Assembly: GCA_019119995.1 (NCBI GenBank)
Contig: DWVY01000049.1
Span: 1 to 64,000, forward strand
Direction: 5' to 3'
Source: Candidatus Mediterraneibacter faecavium
GTDB lineage: Bacteria; Bacillota; Clostridia; Lachnospirales; Lachnospiraceae
Length of the DNA: 64,000 nt
The stretch's first letter is position 1; each line of letters starts with the position of its first letter. Shown piece by piece: positions 19,294-29,167 of this stretch. The translations under genes and the position numbers were made by a program. Under the pieces are notes generated by a model, which saw nothing but the letters and a program-made list of their open reading frames with translations, searched no databases and had not been told where the DNA came from.

Positions 19294-19923
19294 ATGTCAG
19301 ATAAGATCATTGAGAACAATCAGGTAACAGTCATAGGAACAGTGGTGTCAGAGTTTACATACAGCCACGAGGTGTTCGGAGAGGGATTTTACATGGTGGA
19401 TATCCTTGTCAGGAGACTGAGCAGCTCGAATGACAAGATCCCGGTCATGGTGTCGGAGCGGCTGGTCGACGTATCGCAGGATTACCGGAACCGCTGCATC
19501 ATGGTGACAGGGCAGTTCCGTTCCTATAACCGTCATGAAGAACAGCGCAACCGGCTCGTTCTCTCGGTATTTGCGCGGGAGATCGAGTTCGTGGAAGAAG
19601 AGCCGGACGGAGCGAGGACGAATCACATCCTGCTCGAAGGATACATGTGCAAGCGGCCGGTGTACCGCAAGACGCCGCTTGGCAGGGAGATCGCAGACCT
19701 GCTGCTGGCGGTAAACAGACCTTATGGAAAATCGGATTACATCCCGTGTATCTGCTGGGGAAGAAATGCGAGGTATGCGTCGGGCTTTGAGGTGGGGGAG
19801 CATGTAAGGATCCTCGGCCGTATCCAGAGCCGGGAATATGTAAAGAAACTTTCAGAGACAGAGGCTGAGACGCGCACAGCATATGAAGTTTCCGTGAGCA
19901 AACTGGAGTGCATAGAAGAGTAG
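19294..19923 (+). CDS. Single-stranded DNA-binding-like protein with two OB folds
   Basis: A 209-residue protein in which two stretches each have the strand pattern of an OB fold: about 7-95 (NQVTVIGTVVSEFTYSHEV ... RCIMVTGQFRSY) and about 104-205 (HILLEGYMCKRPVYRKTPLG ... CICWGRNARYA ... EHVRILGRIQSREY). The second resembles bacterial SSB, where strands end with a WGR-type turn. There is no acidic DDDIPF-like tail, so it is not the main SSB. A role in binding single-stranded DNA is inferred from the fold. It has its own ribosome binding site (GAGGAAGGG) and ends at a terminator. Confidence 0.7.
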   Translation: MSDKIIENNQVTVIGTVVSEFTYSHEVFGEGFYMVDILVRRLSSSNDKIPVMVSERLVDVSQDYRNRCIMVTGQFRSYNRHEEQRNRLVLSVFAREIEFVEEEPDGARTNHILLEGYMCKRPVYRKTPLGREIADLLLAVNRPYGKSDYIPCICWGRNARYASGFEVGEHVRILGRIQSREYVKKLSETEAETRTAYEVSVSKLECIEE

Positions 19924-19949
19924 TACAGGAGAGCAGTGTTGATTGTTAA

Positions 19950-19997
19950 AAGGATATCATATATTGAGATTAACTCTCAGATATGATATCCTTATTT
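19950..19997 (+). terminator. Terminator after the OB-fold gene
   Basis: AAGGATATCATAT (19950-19962) pairs with ATATGATATCCTT (19981-19993), followed by ATTTAT. The stem is AT-rich but perfect. Confidence 0.65.
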
Positions 19998-20079
19998 ATA
20001 TGCGATGACAGACAAGATCACCTGACAGCAGGTTTTTTTGTGCCAGTATATAATAAACAGACACGGGAGGATAAAGATA

Positions 20080-20838
20080 ATGGTAAGATTTATGCTGCAT
20101 GGATGCAATGGTAAGATGGGAAGAATGATCACTGAGATCGTAAAAGGAGAGGAGAATGCAGTCATTGCCGCAGGTGTTGATGCTTTCACGGGAGTTCCGA
20201 ACGATTATCCGGTATTTGACTCCATTGAAAAATGTGATACAGACGTGGATGTTGTCATTGATTTCTCCAATGCGAAGGCGGTCGACGGCCTCCTCGGCTA
20301 TTGTGTGGAGAGAAAACTCCCGGTGGTGCTCTGTACCACCGGACTTTCAGAGGAACAGCTCAAAAAGGTAGAGGAGGCGTCAAAAGAGATCGCGATCCTC
20401 AAATCAGCAAATATGTCGCTGGGGATCAATCTGTTCCTTAAGCTGCTCCAGAGTGCGGCGAAAGTACTCGCGCCCGCCGGATACGATATGGAGATCGTGG
20501 AACGCCACCACAATCAGAAGCTGGATGCCCCGAGCGGAACAGCGCTTGCACTTGCAGATTCCCTGAACGATGCACTGGATCAGGAGTATCACTATGTATA
20601 TGACAGAAGCCAGGTAAGGCAGAAGAGAGAGAAGAAAGAGATCGGGATCTCGGCTGTGCGCGGAGGAACGATCGTCGGTGATCACGAGGTGATCTTCGCG
20701 GGAACAGATGAGGTGATCGAATTTAAGCACTCGGCATATTCCAGAAGCGTATTTGCAAAAGGCGCCGTGGAAGCGGGGAAATATCTGGCGGGAAAAGAGG
20801 CCGGCATGTACGACATGGGAGATGTGGTCGGCCTGTAG
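20080..20838 (+). CDS. dapB: 4-hydroxy-tetrahydrodipicolinate reductase
   Basis: A 252-residue NAD(P)H-dependent reductase in the diaminopimelate/lysine pathway. The Rossmann motif GCNGKMGRM is at the N-terminus. The catalytic region contains ERHHNQKLDAPSGTALAL with the conserved His-His and Lys, and VRGGTIVGDHEVIF completes the substrate domain. The ATG at 20080 has GGGAGG 9 nt upstream; an ATG-like start 14 codons earlier is in the promoter region. It supplies DAP for the cell wall and, in spore formers, dipicolinate precursors. The rest of the pathway is not in the window. Confidence 0.96.
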   Translation: MVRFMLHGCNGKMGRMITEIVKGEENAVIAAGVDAFTGVPNDYPVFDSIEKCDTDVDVVIDFSNAKAVDGLLGYCVERKLPVVLCTTGLSEEQLKKVEEASKEIAILKSANMSLGINLFLKLLQSAAKVLAPAGYDMEIVERHHNQKLDAPSGTALALADSLNDALDQEYHYVYDRSQVRQKREKKEIGISAVRGGTIVGDHEVIFAGTDEVIEFKHSAYSRSVFAKGAVEAGKYLAGKEAGMYDMGDVVGL

Positions 20839-20908
20839 GACGATGTTTGGATGTTAGAAAGAAACAGCCTCTTAATGCATGACTGCGAAGAGAGTCAGGG
20901 AGGAATAC

Positions 20909-22861
20909 ATGAAAAATCTTGAAACCAGGTATCTGGAGCGGCTGTCTGATCTGTATCCTACGATCGCGGCAGCGTCAACAGAGATCATTAATCTGCAGGC
21001 AATACTGAATCTGCCGAAGGGAACGGAACATTTTCTGACCGATGTGCATGGGGAATACGAGGCTTTTTCCCATGTGCTGAAGAATGGATCCGGCTCTGTC
21101 CGCCGTAAGATCGACGATGTGTTCGGAAATACGATGAGTATCCGCGATAAACGGTCGCTTGCGACGCTGATCTATTATCCGAAGCAGAAAATGGATCTGA
21201 TCAAAAAGACGGAGACGAACATGGACGACTGGTACCGGGTCCATCTCTATCTCCTGATCGAAGTGAGCAAGCGGGCGGCGAGCAAGTATACCCGGTCGAA
21301 AGTGAGAAAGGCTCTTCCGAAAGATTTTGCCTACGTGATCGAGGAACTGATCACTGAGAAAGCAGAAGTAAGCGATAAAGAGTCTTACTATAACGAGATC
21401 ATCTCCACGATCATAAGGATCGGCAGGGCGGAAGACTTTATCGTGGCGATCTCGGAGCTGATCCAGCGGCTGGTCGTAGATCATCTCCACATCGTGGGGG
21501 ATATCTATGACAGAGGGCCGGGCCCGCATATCATAATGGACAAGCTCATGACATACCATTCACTTGACATCCAGTGGGGGAATCATGATGTCCTTTGGAT
21601 GGGAGCGGCAGCCGGACAAAGAGGATGCATCGCCAATGTGATCCGGATCTGCGCGAGATACGGCAACCTGGATATCCTGGAAGAAGGATATGGGATCAAC
21701 CTGCTCCCGCTGGCAACATTCGCCCTCAAGGTATATAAAGACGATCCGTGCACCTGCTTCAAACTGAAAGTGCCGGGCCGGACGGATACCGATGAGATGC
21801 AGATGAATCTCAGGATCCACAAAGCAGTCTCCATTATACAGTTTAAAGTCGAGGGACAGATCATCAAGAGACAGAAGTCTTTCCATCTCGAGGACCGGGC
21901 GCTGCTGCACAGGATCGATCATGAGAATGGAACGATAGAGCTGGACGGGAAAAAATACCAGCTCCTGGATACAAATTTCCCGACGATAGACCCGGAAGAT
22001 CCGTACCGGCTGACGGAAGAAGAGGAAGACATCATGGAGCGCCTGGAGAAAGCGTTTGTCAACTGCGGGAAACTCCAGCAGCATATGCGTTTCCTGCTGG
22101 CGAAGGGCGGCCTGTATAAGGTATATAACGATAATCTCCTTTATCATGGCTGCGTCCCTCTTGACCGGGACGGAGACCTGAAAGAGACAGAAGTCTACGG
22201 GAAGAAATACCGGGGCAGAGAGCTCTATGATGCCCTGGATGCTTATGTGAGAAAGGGATTTTTCGCTCTTGATAAAAAGGAGCGGGAGGACGGCAGGGAT
22301 ATCATGTGGTATATCTGGCTCCATCCGGACTCCCCGCTGTTCGGTAAAAATAAGATGGCGACGTTTGAACGGTATTTCATAGCCGAAAAGGAAACGCATA
22401 TAGAGAAGAAGAACCCGTATTATTCATACATAGAAAATGAAGATGTGATCGACAATATCATGAGAGAGTTCGGACTCGACCCGGCAGAAGGGCATATCGT
22501 CAACGGACATGTGCCGGTCAAAAGAAAAGACGGAGAGAGTCCGGTGAAATGCGGCGGCAAGGTCCTGGTCATCGACGGAGGTTTTTCAAAGGCGTATCAG
22601 AAGCAGACCGGGATCGCAGGATATACGCTCATCTACAATTCCTACGGACTCCTCCTGGTGGCACATGAGCCGTTCGAGTCAACGGAGGATGCGATCGAAA
22701 AAGAAAATGACATCCACTCTGAGCTCACAGTCGTCCAGAGAGTCCATGACCGCATCCTGGTCGGCGATACGGACAATGGCAGGGAGCTTAAGGAGCAGGT
22801 AAAAGATCTGGAGCGGCTGCTTGCAGCTTACAGAAACGGCGAGATTATTGAAAAACTATAG
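20909..22861 (+). CDS. fbp: Fructose-1,6-bisphosphatase, class III
   Basis: A 650-residue gluconeogenic phosphatase of the Firmicutes class III (FBPase_2, Bacillus subtilis Fbp type), which removes the C1 phosphate from fructose 1,6-bisphosphate. It has calcineurin-like metal motifs: [12 protein letters not shown] near residue 45, [23 protein letters not shown], and INGHVPVK-like VNGHVPVKR near the end. The class is unrelated to the E. coli enzyme and is usually manganese-dependent. The ATG at 20909 has AGGGAGG 5 nt upstream. It is followed 17 nt later by a sigma factor gene and probably transcribed with it. Confidence 0.95.
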   Translation: MKNLETRYLERLSDLYPTIAAASTEIINLQAILNLPKGTEHFLTDVHGEYEAFSHVLKNGSGSVRRKIDDVFGNTMSIRDKRSLATLIYYPKQKMDLIKKTETNMDDWYRVHLYLLIEVSKRAASKYTRSKVRKALPKDFAYVIEELITEKAEVSDKESYYNEIISTIIRIGRAEDFIVAISELIQRLVVDHLHIVGDIYDRGPGPHIIMDKLMTYHSLDIQWGNHDVLWMGAAAGQRGCIANVIRICARYGNLDILEEGYGINLLPLATFALKVYKDDPCTCFKLKVPGRTDTDEMQMNLRIHKAVSIIQFKVEGQIIKRQKSFHLEDRALLHRIDHENGTIELDGKKYQLLDTNFPTIDPEDPYRLTEEEEDIMERLEKAFVNCGKLQQHMRFLLAKGGLYKVYNDNLLYHGCVPLDRDGDLKETEVYGKKYRGRELYDALDAYVRKGFFALDKKEREDGRDIMWYIWLHPDSPLFGKNKMATFERYFIAEKETHIEKKNPYYSYIENEDVIDNIMREFGLDPAEGHIVNGHVPVKRKDGESPVKCGGKVLVIDGGFSKAYQKQTGIAGYTLIYNSYGLLLVAHEPFESTEDAIEKENDIHSELTVVQRVHDRILVGDTDNGRELKEQVKDLERLLAAYRNGEIIEKL

Positions 22862-22878
22862 AAAAGGTGCAATTGATC

Positions 22879-23712
22879 ATGGAAAAAGAACAGCTGACCC
22901 CTGAAGAAAAAATGTCAGAACCCCTGCAGATCTATCTGAATGAGATCGGGCAGATCCCGCTGCTGAGCGAGGAAGAAGAGCGCAGTCTCGGGGAGAAGAG
23001 TGCGAAAGGCGACGCGGATGCCAGAAAGAAACTTTCGGAGGGCAATTTAAGACTGGTAGTCTCTCTGGCGAAGCATTATACCGGCAGAGGGATCCCGATC
23101 ATGGATCTGATCCAGGAAGGAAATATGGGGCTGATGCGCGCAGCCGAAAAATATGATTATACGAAAGAAAACCGGTTCTCTACTTACGCGTCCTGGTGGA
23201 TCAAAGAGGCGATGCAAAGAGCAATCGACCAGCAGTCCCGGGAGATAAGAGTCCCGGTACATGTGGCTGAGAATATGAAGCGCGTGCAGAAGACAGCCAG
23301 GGAGCTCCAGCAGTCGCTGGGCCGCGACGCAACTCCGAAAGAGATCGCGGAGAAACTGGGCGATAAGACGGAAGAGGATGTAAAAAATATCATCAATTAT
23401 CTGCAGAGCCCGGTGTCCCTGGAAACACCTGTTGGCGACGACGGGGAGAACAATCTGGGAGATATGGTGGAGGACAGGACCGAGCCGACCCCGGAGGAAG
23501 CGATGAATGCCCTGGTGCAGCAGGAGGAAGTGAGAGAACTCCTGGAGACACTGGGAGACAGAGAACGACAGGTCATCCGCCTGAGATACGGGCTTGAGGA
23601 TGAAAAGCCGCACACACTGGAGGAGATCGGCGAGATCCTCGGCGTCACCAGAGAGCGGGTGCGGCAGATCGAAGCGAGGGCATTGGAAAAGCTCAGAAAA
23701 AATGCAGAATAG
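22879..23712 (+). CDS. RNA polymerase sigma factor, RpoD-like, without region 1.1
   Basis: A 277-residue sigma-70 protein. Region 1.2 ([15 protein letters not shown]), region 2 with [24 protein letters not shown] and [17 protein letters not shown], region 3 (IREPVH-like [11 protein letters not shown]) and region 4.2 ([24 protein letters not shown]) are all intact and very close to SigA. Region 1.1 is absent, so it looks like a group 2 (non-essential, SigA-like) factor, and it should recognise SigA-type promoters. The ATG at 22879 has AAAAGG upstream; a GTG at 22867 would add four residues. Neighbourhood gives no clue to the signal that calls for it. Confidence 0.88.
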   Translation: MEKEQLTPEEKMSEPLQIYLNEIGQIPLLSEEEERSLGEKSAKGDADARKKLSEGNLRLVVSLAKHYTGRGIPIMDLIQEGNMGLMRAAEKYDYTKENRFSTYASWWIKEAMQRAIDQQSREIRVPVHVAENMKRVQKTARELQQSLGRDATPKEIAEKLGDKTEEDVKNIINYLQSPVSLETPVGDDGENNLGDMVEDRTEPTPEEAMNALVQQEEVRELLETLGDRERQVIRLRYGLEDEKPHTLEEIGEILGVTRERVRQIEARALEKLRKNAE

Positions 23713-23804
23713 TTTTTGAGAAAAAGTTCCCTTTCATGTATAAATATTGAAAATGTGCAGATAGTAGAAGTACAACAATATTTATGGAAAGGGAGACAGC
23801 TTTT

Positions 23805-24158
23805 ATGAAAAGAATGAAAAAGCTTCTGCTGCTTGTGACGTGTACATTCGTACTTTTGGGGACTACTGCCTGCGGCAGCAGGGATAATGCAGACAACGGC
23901 GCTGACCAGTCCGAGACAGATGCACAAAGAAACGACGATACCGGTGTGGACAGCGGCAATGATGATACTGCGGATGACAGAACGATGAATGATGCGACAG
24001 AAGGAGACGGGATCCTGGACGACGCCGTGCACGATGTGACGGACGGAGTGGACGATGTTACCGATGATGTGACAGACGGGATCGATAAAGCAGCGGATGA
24101 GATGACGGACGATAACGGCGCTCAGGATGATGTCAGAGATGATGCAGATAACCGATGA
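23805..24158 (+). CDS. Asp-rich putative lipoprotein
   Basis: A 117-residue protein with a basic start (MKRMKKLLLLVTC), a hydrophobic core and a lipobox-like GTTAC, after which almost all residues are D, N, T, G, A and V. Several degenerate copies of VTDGVDDVTDD occur at 75-105. It should be lipid-anchored on the outer face of the membrane and strongly negative. A role in binding cations or wall polymers is a guess. I do not recognise a family. Ribosome binding site AAAGGGAG 10 nt upstream. Confidence 0.65.
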   Translation: MKRMKKLLLLVTCTFVLLGTTACGSRDNADNGADQSETDAQRNDDTGVDSGNDDTADDRTMNDATEGDGILDDAVHDVTDGVDDVTDDVTDGIDKAADEMTDDNGAQDDVRDDADNR

Positions 24159-24191
24159 TCTGTTACAGTGAATATCTGAAAGAAAAGCAGA

Positions 24192-24226
24192 ACTGCCGCA
24201 GGAGGATCCTGTCTTCCTGCGGCAGT
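24192..24226. terminator. GC-rich hairpin before hisA
   Basis: ACTGCCGCAGGA (24192-24203) pairs perfectly with TCCTGCGGCAGT (24215-24226). There is no T-tract on the plus strand, so it is a weak terminator candidate or an mRNA-stabilising hairpin after the lipoprotein gene. Confidence 0.4.
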
Positions 24227-24313
24227 ACCGCGCATCGGACAGGAAAACTGGTTCCCTCTGTGCGGTCAATACGGGGCGTAGAAAGGCAGCAATACACAGA
24301 AAGAGAGAAAAAG

Positions 24314-25084
24314 ATGAGATTCAGACCATGTATCGATATACATAACGGAAAGGTAAAACAGATCGTGGGAGGCAGCCTGAGGGATGAAGGAGATCAGGCC
24401 AGCACGAACTTCGCTTCAGAGCTTGACGCTTCATTTTATGCGGAACTTTACAGGAAGGACGGGCTCCGAGGGGGGCATATCATATTGCTGAACCCGGTTG
24501 GATCACGGTATTATGAGGCGACGAAGGCTCAGGCGGTGAAAGCGCTTTTTGCTTATCCGGGAGGGATGCAGATCGGGGGAGGCATTACCGCAGAAAATGC
24601 CGGCGGATTTCTGGATGCCGGCGCAAGCCACGTGATCGTAACTTCCTATGTGTTTCGGGACGGCGTATTCCAAAGAGAGAATCTGGAAAGACTGGTTTCC
24701 GCTGTCGGGAAGGAACACCTTGTGCTGGACTTGAGCTGTAGAAAGAAAGACGACGGCTATTATGTGGTGACAGACCGCTGGCAGAAGTTTACGGATATGC
24801 GGCTGACGGAAGAGGTGCTGACAGAGCTGGAGGACAGCTGCGATGAGTTCCTGATTCACGGTGTAGATGTGGAAGGAAAACGTTCCGGGATGGAGGAAGA
24901 GCTTGTACATATGCTGGGAGAGTGGCGGGGGATACCGGTCACATATGCCGGCGGTATCAGCTCTATGGAAGATCTGGAGCAATTTGCAGCAGCGGGCGGC
25001 GGAAGCGTTGACTTCACCGTTGGGAGCGCCCTGGATCTGTTCGGGGGAGCTCTGCCATATGATAAAGTGAAAAGATATAGATGA
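24314..25084 (+). CDS. hisA: Phosphoribosylformimino-AICAR isomerase HisA, eukaryote-type
   Basis: A 256-residue TIM barrel that isomerises ProFAR to PRFAR in histidine synthesis. The text matches yeast HIS6 better than bacterial HisA: RPCIDIHNGKVKQIVGGSL at the start, MQIGGGITAENA, VLDLSCRKKDDGYYVVTDRW, FLIHGVDVEGKRSG and VDFTVGSALDLFGG. The catalytic Asp in CIDIHNG and Asp in HGVDVEG are kept. It stands alone with no other his gene nearby. The ATG at 24314 is preceded by GAAAGAGAG; the longer frame to 24155 runs through the hairpin and is rejected. Confidence 0.88.
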   Translation: MRFRPCIDIHNGKVKQIVGGSLRDEGDQASTNFASELDASFYAELYRKDGLRGGHIILLNPVGSRYYEATKAQAVKALFAYPGGMQIGGGITAENAGGFLDAGASHVIVTSYVFRDGVFQRENLERLVSAVGKEHLVLDLSCRKKDDGYYVVTDRWQKFTDMRLTEEVLTELEDSCDEFLIHGVDVEGKRSGMEEELVHMLGEWRGIPVTYAGGISSMEDLEQFAAAGGGSVDFTVGSALDLFGGALPYDKVKRYR

Positions 25085-25169
25085 CTGTCGCTCAGCCCGC
25101 GCCATTCGCAAAGCCGCACTGACGTGCTTATTGCGGCTGCCGCCGCTTCTTTGCTCATAAACCGGCGCT

Positions 25170-25244
25170 CAGTTCATCTGATTGTCAGGAGACGGATTCT
25201 TATGCGAGCATAAATCCGTCTCCTGACATCAGATGGCTGAACTG
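25170..25244. repeat. Long inverted repeat upstream of secA
   Basis: CAGTTCATCTGAT-GTCAGGAGACGGATT (25170-25199) pairs with AATCCGTCTCCTGAC-ATCAGATG-GCTGAACTG (25213-25244) with only a few bulges; the loop is about 13 nt. No T-tract follows. It may be a terminator for hisA without a U-run, an RNA element, or a small palindromic repeat. Confidence 0.6.
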
Positions 25245-25269
25245 TAAATGTAAACAAGTTATGAACTTG

Positions 25270-25298
25270 TTGAATTAGCTTTTCGTTAGTGCTAAAAT
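25270..25298 (+). promoter_or_regulatory. Promoter of secA
   Basis: TTGAAT (25270-25275), 17-bp spacer, TAAAAT (25293-25298). Confidence 0.6.
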
Positions 25299-25365
25299 GG
25301 AAAACGTAAGTGCATCGGAGCTGTGCGCCGGTGCAAGTCTATTTATAAGGAGTTAATTGGGTAAT

Positions 25366-27945
25366 ATGGGTATTATAGAGAAGATTTTCGGCACCCACAG
25401 CGAGAACGAACTGAAGCGGATCTACCCGATCGTTGACAGGATCGAGTCCATGGAGCCTGAGATGAAAGCCCTCTCTGATGAGGAACTGAAAGGAAAGACC
25501 AGAGAGTTCAAGGAACGCCTGGGCGAGGGGGAGACCCTGGACGATATCCTTCCGGAAGCATATGCAGTCGTGAGAGAAGCTGCATTTCGAGTGCTCGGGA
25601 TGCGCCACTACAGAGTGCAGCTCATCGGCGGGATCATCCTTCACCAGGGACGTATCGCTGAGATGAAGACCGGTGAAGGTAAGACACTTGTATCCACGCT
25701 TCCGGCATATCTGAATGCACTGGAAGGAAAAGGCGTCAATATCGTTACAGTCAACGACTATCTGGCAAAACGCGACGCCGAGTGGATGGGAAAGGTCCAT
25801 GAATTCCTCGGACTTACAGTGGGCGTTGTGTTAAACGGCATGGATAATAAGGAGCGCCGGGAAGCATATAACTGCGACATCACGTATGTGACGAACAATG
25901 AGCTCGGGTTTGATTATCTGCGTGACAATATGGTCATCTATAAAGAACAGCTGGTGCAGAGAGGACTTCACTTTGCGATCATCGATGAGGTCGACTCTGT
26001 CCTGATCGACGAGGCGAGGACGCCGCTTATCATTTCCGGACAGAGCGGGAAATCAACGAAGCTGTATGAGGCGTGCGATATACTTGCGCGCCAGCTTGAG
26101 CGGGGCGAAGCCAGCGGTGAATTCTCGAAGATCAACGCCATCATGGGCGAGGAGATCGAGGAGACCGGAGACTTCATTGTCAATGAGAAAGAGAAGACGG
26201 TTAATCTTACGGAAGACGGCGTGAAGAAGGTGGAGAAGTTCTTCCACATAGAGAACCTTGCAGATCCGGAGAACCTTGAGATTCAGCATAATATCATTCT
26301 GGCACTGCGCGCACATAACCTGATGTTTAAAGACCAGGATTATGTCGTGACATCAGAAGGGGAAGTTATGATCGTCGATGAATTTACCGGACGTATCATG
26401 CCGGGACGCCGGTATTCCGACGGACTGCATCAGGCGATCGAGGCGAAGGAGCATGTGAAAGTCCGCCGGGAGAGCAAGACGCTGGCGACGATCACATTCC
26501 AGAACCTGTTCAATAAATTCGACAAGAAGAGCGGTATGACAGGTACGGCGCTGACCGAGGAAAAAGAATTCCGTGATATCTACGGTATGGACGTTATCGA
26601 GATCCCGACCAATAAGCCGGTACAGCGTGTGGATCTTGATGATGCTGTATACAAGACAAAGAAAGAGAAATACAGGGCAGTTATCGAGGAAGTGGAGAGA
26701 GCTCATGCGAAAGGGCAGCCGGTGCTTGTCGGTACGATCACGATCGAGGTCTCCGAGCTGTTGAGCGGGATGCTGAAAAAGGAAGGCATCAAGCACAATG
26801 TCTTGAATGCCAAGTACCATGAGCAGGAGGCTGAGATCGTAGCTGACGCCGGTGTCCACGGAGCCGTGACCATTGCCACCAATATGGCGGGCCGTGGAAC
26901 CGATATCAAGCTGGACGACGAGGCAAGGGCAGCAGGCGGATTGAAGATCATCGGTACGGAGCGGCATGAGTCAAGACGTATCGACAACCAGCTCCGCGGC
27001 CGAAGCGGACGTCAGGGAGACCCGGGAGAATCCCGTTTCTATATTTCCCTGGAGGACGATCTGCTCAGGCTGTTCGGCTCAGAAAAACTGATGGGCGTAT
27101 TTAACGCATTGGGCGTGCAGGAGGGTGAGCAGATCGAGCACAAGATGCTCTCCAATGCCATCGAGTCTGCACAGAAGAAACTGGAGATCAATAACTTCGG
27201 TATCCGCAAGAACCTGCTTGAGTATGACCAGGTCATGAACGAGCAGAGAGAGATCATCTACGGCGAGAGACGCAGGGTGCTCGACGGCGAGAGCATGCGG
27301 GATACGATCTACAATATGATCACCGAGTACGTGGAGAATATCACAGACCGTTTTGCTTCTCCGGAGGCGGACTCAGAAGACTGGGATATCAAAGGACTTG
27401 ACGTCAATCTCCACAATGTGATCCCTCAGATGGAACTGCCGGATGCAAAAGAGTGCCGTGATATGCGCCAGAAAGAGTTCAAACATCTGTTAAAAGAACG
27501 TGCGGTCAAGGCATATGAGGCGAAAGAAGCGGAGTTCCCGGAGGCGGAACAGATCCGTGAGATCGAGCGTGTCGTCCTTTTGAAAGTCATCGATGCAAGA
27601 TGGATGGATCATATCGACGATATGGATCAGCTCCGCCAGGGCATCGGGCTTCAGGCATACGGACAGAGAGATCCGCTCGTGGAGTACAAGATGACAGGCT
27701 ACAATATGTTCGGCGAGATGACGAACATGATCGCGGAGACGACGATCCGCACGCTCTTCCATATCCGCGTGGAGCAGAAAGTAGAGCGTGAAGAGGTCGC
27801 AAAAGTGACCGGCACGAACAAGGACGATACTTCTGTCCGCGCGCCGAAGAAACGCGCGGAGAAGAAGATCTATCCGAACGATCCGTGCCCGTGCGGAAGC
27901 GGAAAGAAGTACAAACAGTGCTGCGGCCGAAAGAAAGTCGGCTGA
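25366..27945 (+). CDS. secA: Preprotein translocase ATPase SecA
   Basis: An 859-residue motor that drives preproteins through SecYEG. It has DEAD-type Walker A MKTGEGKT near residue 102, [19 protein letters not shown] as Walker B, the preprotein cross-linking domain, [44 protein letters not shown] in the second helicase domain, and a C-terminal SecB/zinc motif [19 protein letters not shown] precedes both an in-frame TTG at 25357 (4 nt away) and the ATG at 25366 (13 nt). I prefer the ATG, which gives [13 protein letters not shown]. The gene leads into prfB. Confidence 0.96.
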   Translation: MGIIEKIFGTHSENELKRIYPIVDRIESMEPEMKALSDEELKGKTREFKERLGEGETLDDILPEAYAVVREAAFRVLGMRHYRVQLIGGIILHQGRIAEMKTGEGKTLVSTLPAYLNALEGKGVNIVTVNDYLAKRDAEWMGKVHEFLGLTVGVVLNGMDNKERREAYNCDITYVTNNELGFDYLRDNMVIYKEQLVQRGLHFAIIDEVDSVLIDEARTPLIISGQSGKSTKLYEACDILARQLERGEASGEFSKINAIMGEEIEETGDFIVNEKEKTVNLTEDGVKKVEKFFHIENLADPENLEIQHNIILALRAHNLMFKDQDYVVTSEGEVMIVDEFTGRIMPGRRYSDGLHQAIEAKEHVKVRRESKTLATITFQNLFNKFDKKSGMTGTALTEEKEFRDIYGMDVIEIPTNKPVQRVDLDDAVYKTKKEKYRAVIEEVERAHAKGQPVLVGTITIEVSELLSGMLKKEGIKHNVLNAKYHEQEAEIVADAGVHGAVTIATNMAGRGTDIKLDDEARAAGGLKIIGTERHESRRIDNQLRGRSGRQGDPGESRFYISLEDDLLRLFGSEKLMGVFNALGVQEGEQIEHKMLSNAIESAQKKLEINNFGIRKNLLEYDQVMNEQREIIYGERRRVLDGESMRDTIYNMITEYVENITDRFASPEADSEDWDIKGLDVNLHNVIPQMELPDAKECRDMRQKEFKHLLKERAVKAYEAKEAEFPEAEQIREIERVVLLKVIDARWMDHIDDMDQLRQGIGLQAYGQRDPLVEYKMTGYNMFGEMTNMIAETTIRTLFHIRVEQKVEREEVAKVTGTNKDDTSVRAPKKRAEKKIYPNDPCPCGSGKKYKQCCGRKKVG

Positions 27946-27991
27946 GACTGCCGGATATTTTAAAATGAATTTTAAGAAAGAGGTGAATAAG

Positions 27992-29111
27992 GTGGTTTTA
28001 TTAGATGAATTAAAGTCAAGACTGACTGCATATGAAGAACCGCTGAAAGATCTGAGGGATTCACTTTGACTTAGCGTCAAAGAAACTCAGGATCGAAGAA
28101 TTGCAGAAAAGGCTGGAGGAACCCGGGTTCTGGGATGACCCTGAAGTCTCCCAGCAGGTGATGAAAGAACTGAAGAATCTTCAGGATTCTGTCAAACAGA
28201 TCGAGCAGTTATACTCGGATTATGAGGACATGAAGCTGCTGATCGAGATGAGTGAAGAAGAACCGGACGAGGATACTTCAAAAGAGATCGAGGAGGAGCT
28301 GGAAGCGTTTGAGACGACGTTTGAAGAGCTTCGGATCAGCACGCTCCTGACAGGTCCTTATGACAAAGACAATGCCATCGTGACGCTCCATGCGGGAGCC
28401 GGCGGCACGGAGTCCTGCGACTGGGCGGGCATGCTGTACCGCATGTACACAAGATGGGCGGAGAAAAAGGGATACGATGTAGAGGAACTGGATTATCTGG
28501 AGGGCGATGTGGCCGGTATCAAGGGAGTTACCTTTGAGGTAAAAGGCGAGAATGCCTACGGCTATCTGCGCTCGGAGAAAGGCGTGCACCGTCTCGTGCG
28601 CATCTCCCCGTTCAATGCGGCGGGCAAAAGACAGACGTCCTTTGCCTCCTGCGATGTGATCCCGGATATAGAGGAAGATATCGACATTGAGATCAATGAC
28701 GATGATCTGAAGATCGACACTTACCGGTCCAGCGGCGCGGGCGGCCAGCATATCAATAAGACTTCCTCCGCGGTGAGGATCACCCATCTGCCGACCGGTA
28801 TCGTAGTTCAGTGCCAGAATGAACGTTCCCAGCATATGAACAAAGACAAGGCGATGCAGATGTTGAAATCCAAGCTCTATCTGATGAAGCAGCAGGAGCA
28901 GGCGGAGAAAATGTCGGATATCAGGGGCGAGGTGCGGGATATCAACTTCGGGAACCAGATCCGTTCCTATGTCATGCAGCCCTATACCCTTGTGAAAGAC
29001 CACAGGACCAACACGGAGGTCAGCAATGTAAACGCCGTGATGGACGGCAACATCGATCCGTTCATCAACGCATACTTAAGTGCAGAGACAGGGCCGGCGG
29101 CGGAAGAGTAG
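27992..29111 (+). CDS. prfB: Peptide chain release factor 2 (programmed +1 frameshift)
   Basis: A 372-residue release factor that reads UGA and UAA. The first 25 codons from GTG 27992 end in CTT then in-frame TGA at 28067-28069 followed by C. Ribosomes must slip +1 there; an internal Shine-Dalgarno-like GAGGG lies just before. After the shift the frame runs DLASKKLRIEELQKRLEEPGFW to 29111. The RF2 anticodon tripeptide SPF (RISPFNAAGKRQTS) and the hydrolytic GGQ (SGAGGQHINKT) are present. AGAAAGAGGTGA precedes the GTG by about 7 nt; an in-frame ATG at 27965 lacks such a site. Autoregulation by RF2 level is well established for this arrangement. Confidence 0.95.
28055..28070 (+). promoter_or_regulatory. 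prfB recoding site
   Basis: AGGG followed by ATTCA, then CTT-TGA-C. The CTT anticodon can re-pair with TTT in the +1 frame while the UGA waits for RF2. Confidence 0.9.
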
Positions 29112-29167
29112 TCCGGCCTGCGGTTTGTGCAGGCAGCAAATCAAAGAGTACAGATAAGGAGAAAACG

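Larger units (their letters stand above)
25085..25365 (+). other. Intergenic region upstream of secA
   Basis: A 281-bp stretch without a convincing gene. It contains a long hairpin (25170-25244), the secA promoter (25270-25298) and a leader of about 60 nt. The GC-rich first 85 bases (GCCGCACTGACG, GCGGCTGCCGCCGC) show no feature I can name. Confidence 0.6.

Noticed and set aside
24155-24313. N-terminal extension of hisA
   Set aside because: It would translate through the GC-rich hairpin, and the family N-terminus begins at 24314.
27992-28069. prfB as a pseudogene because of an in-frame TGA
   Set aside because: The stop is the CTT-TGA-C programmed frameshift site; the rest of RF2 is intact.
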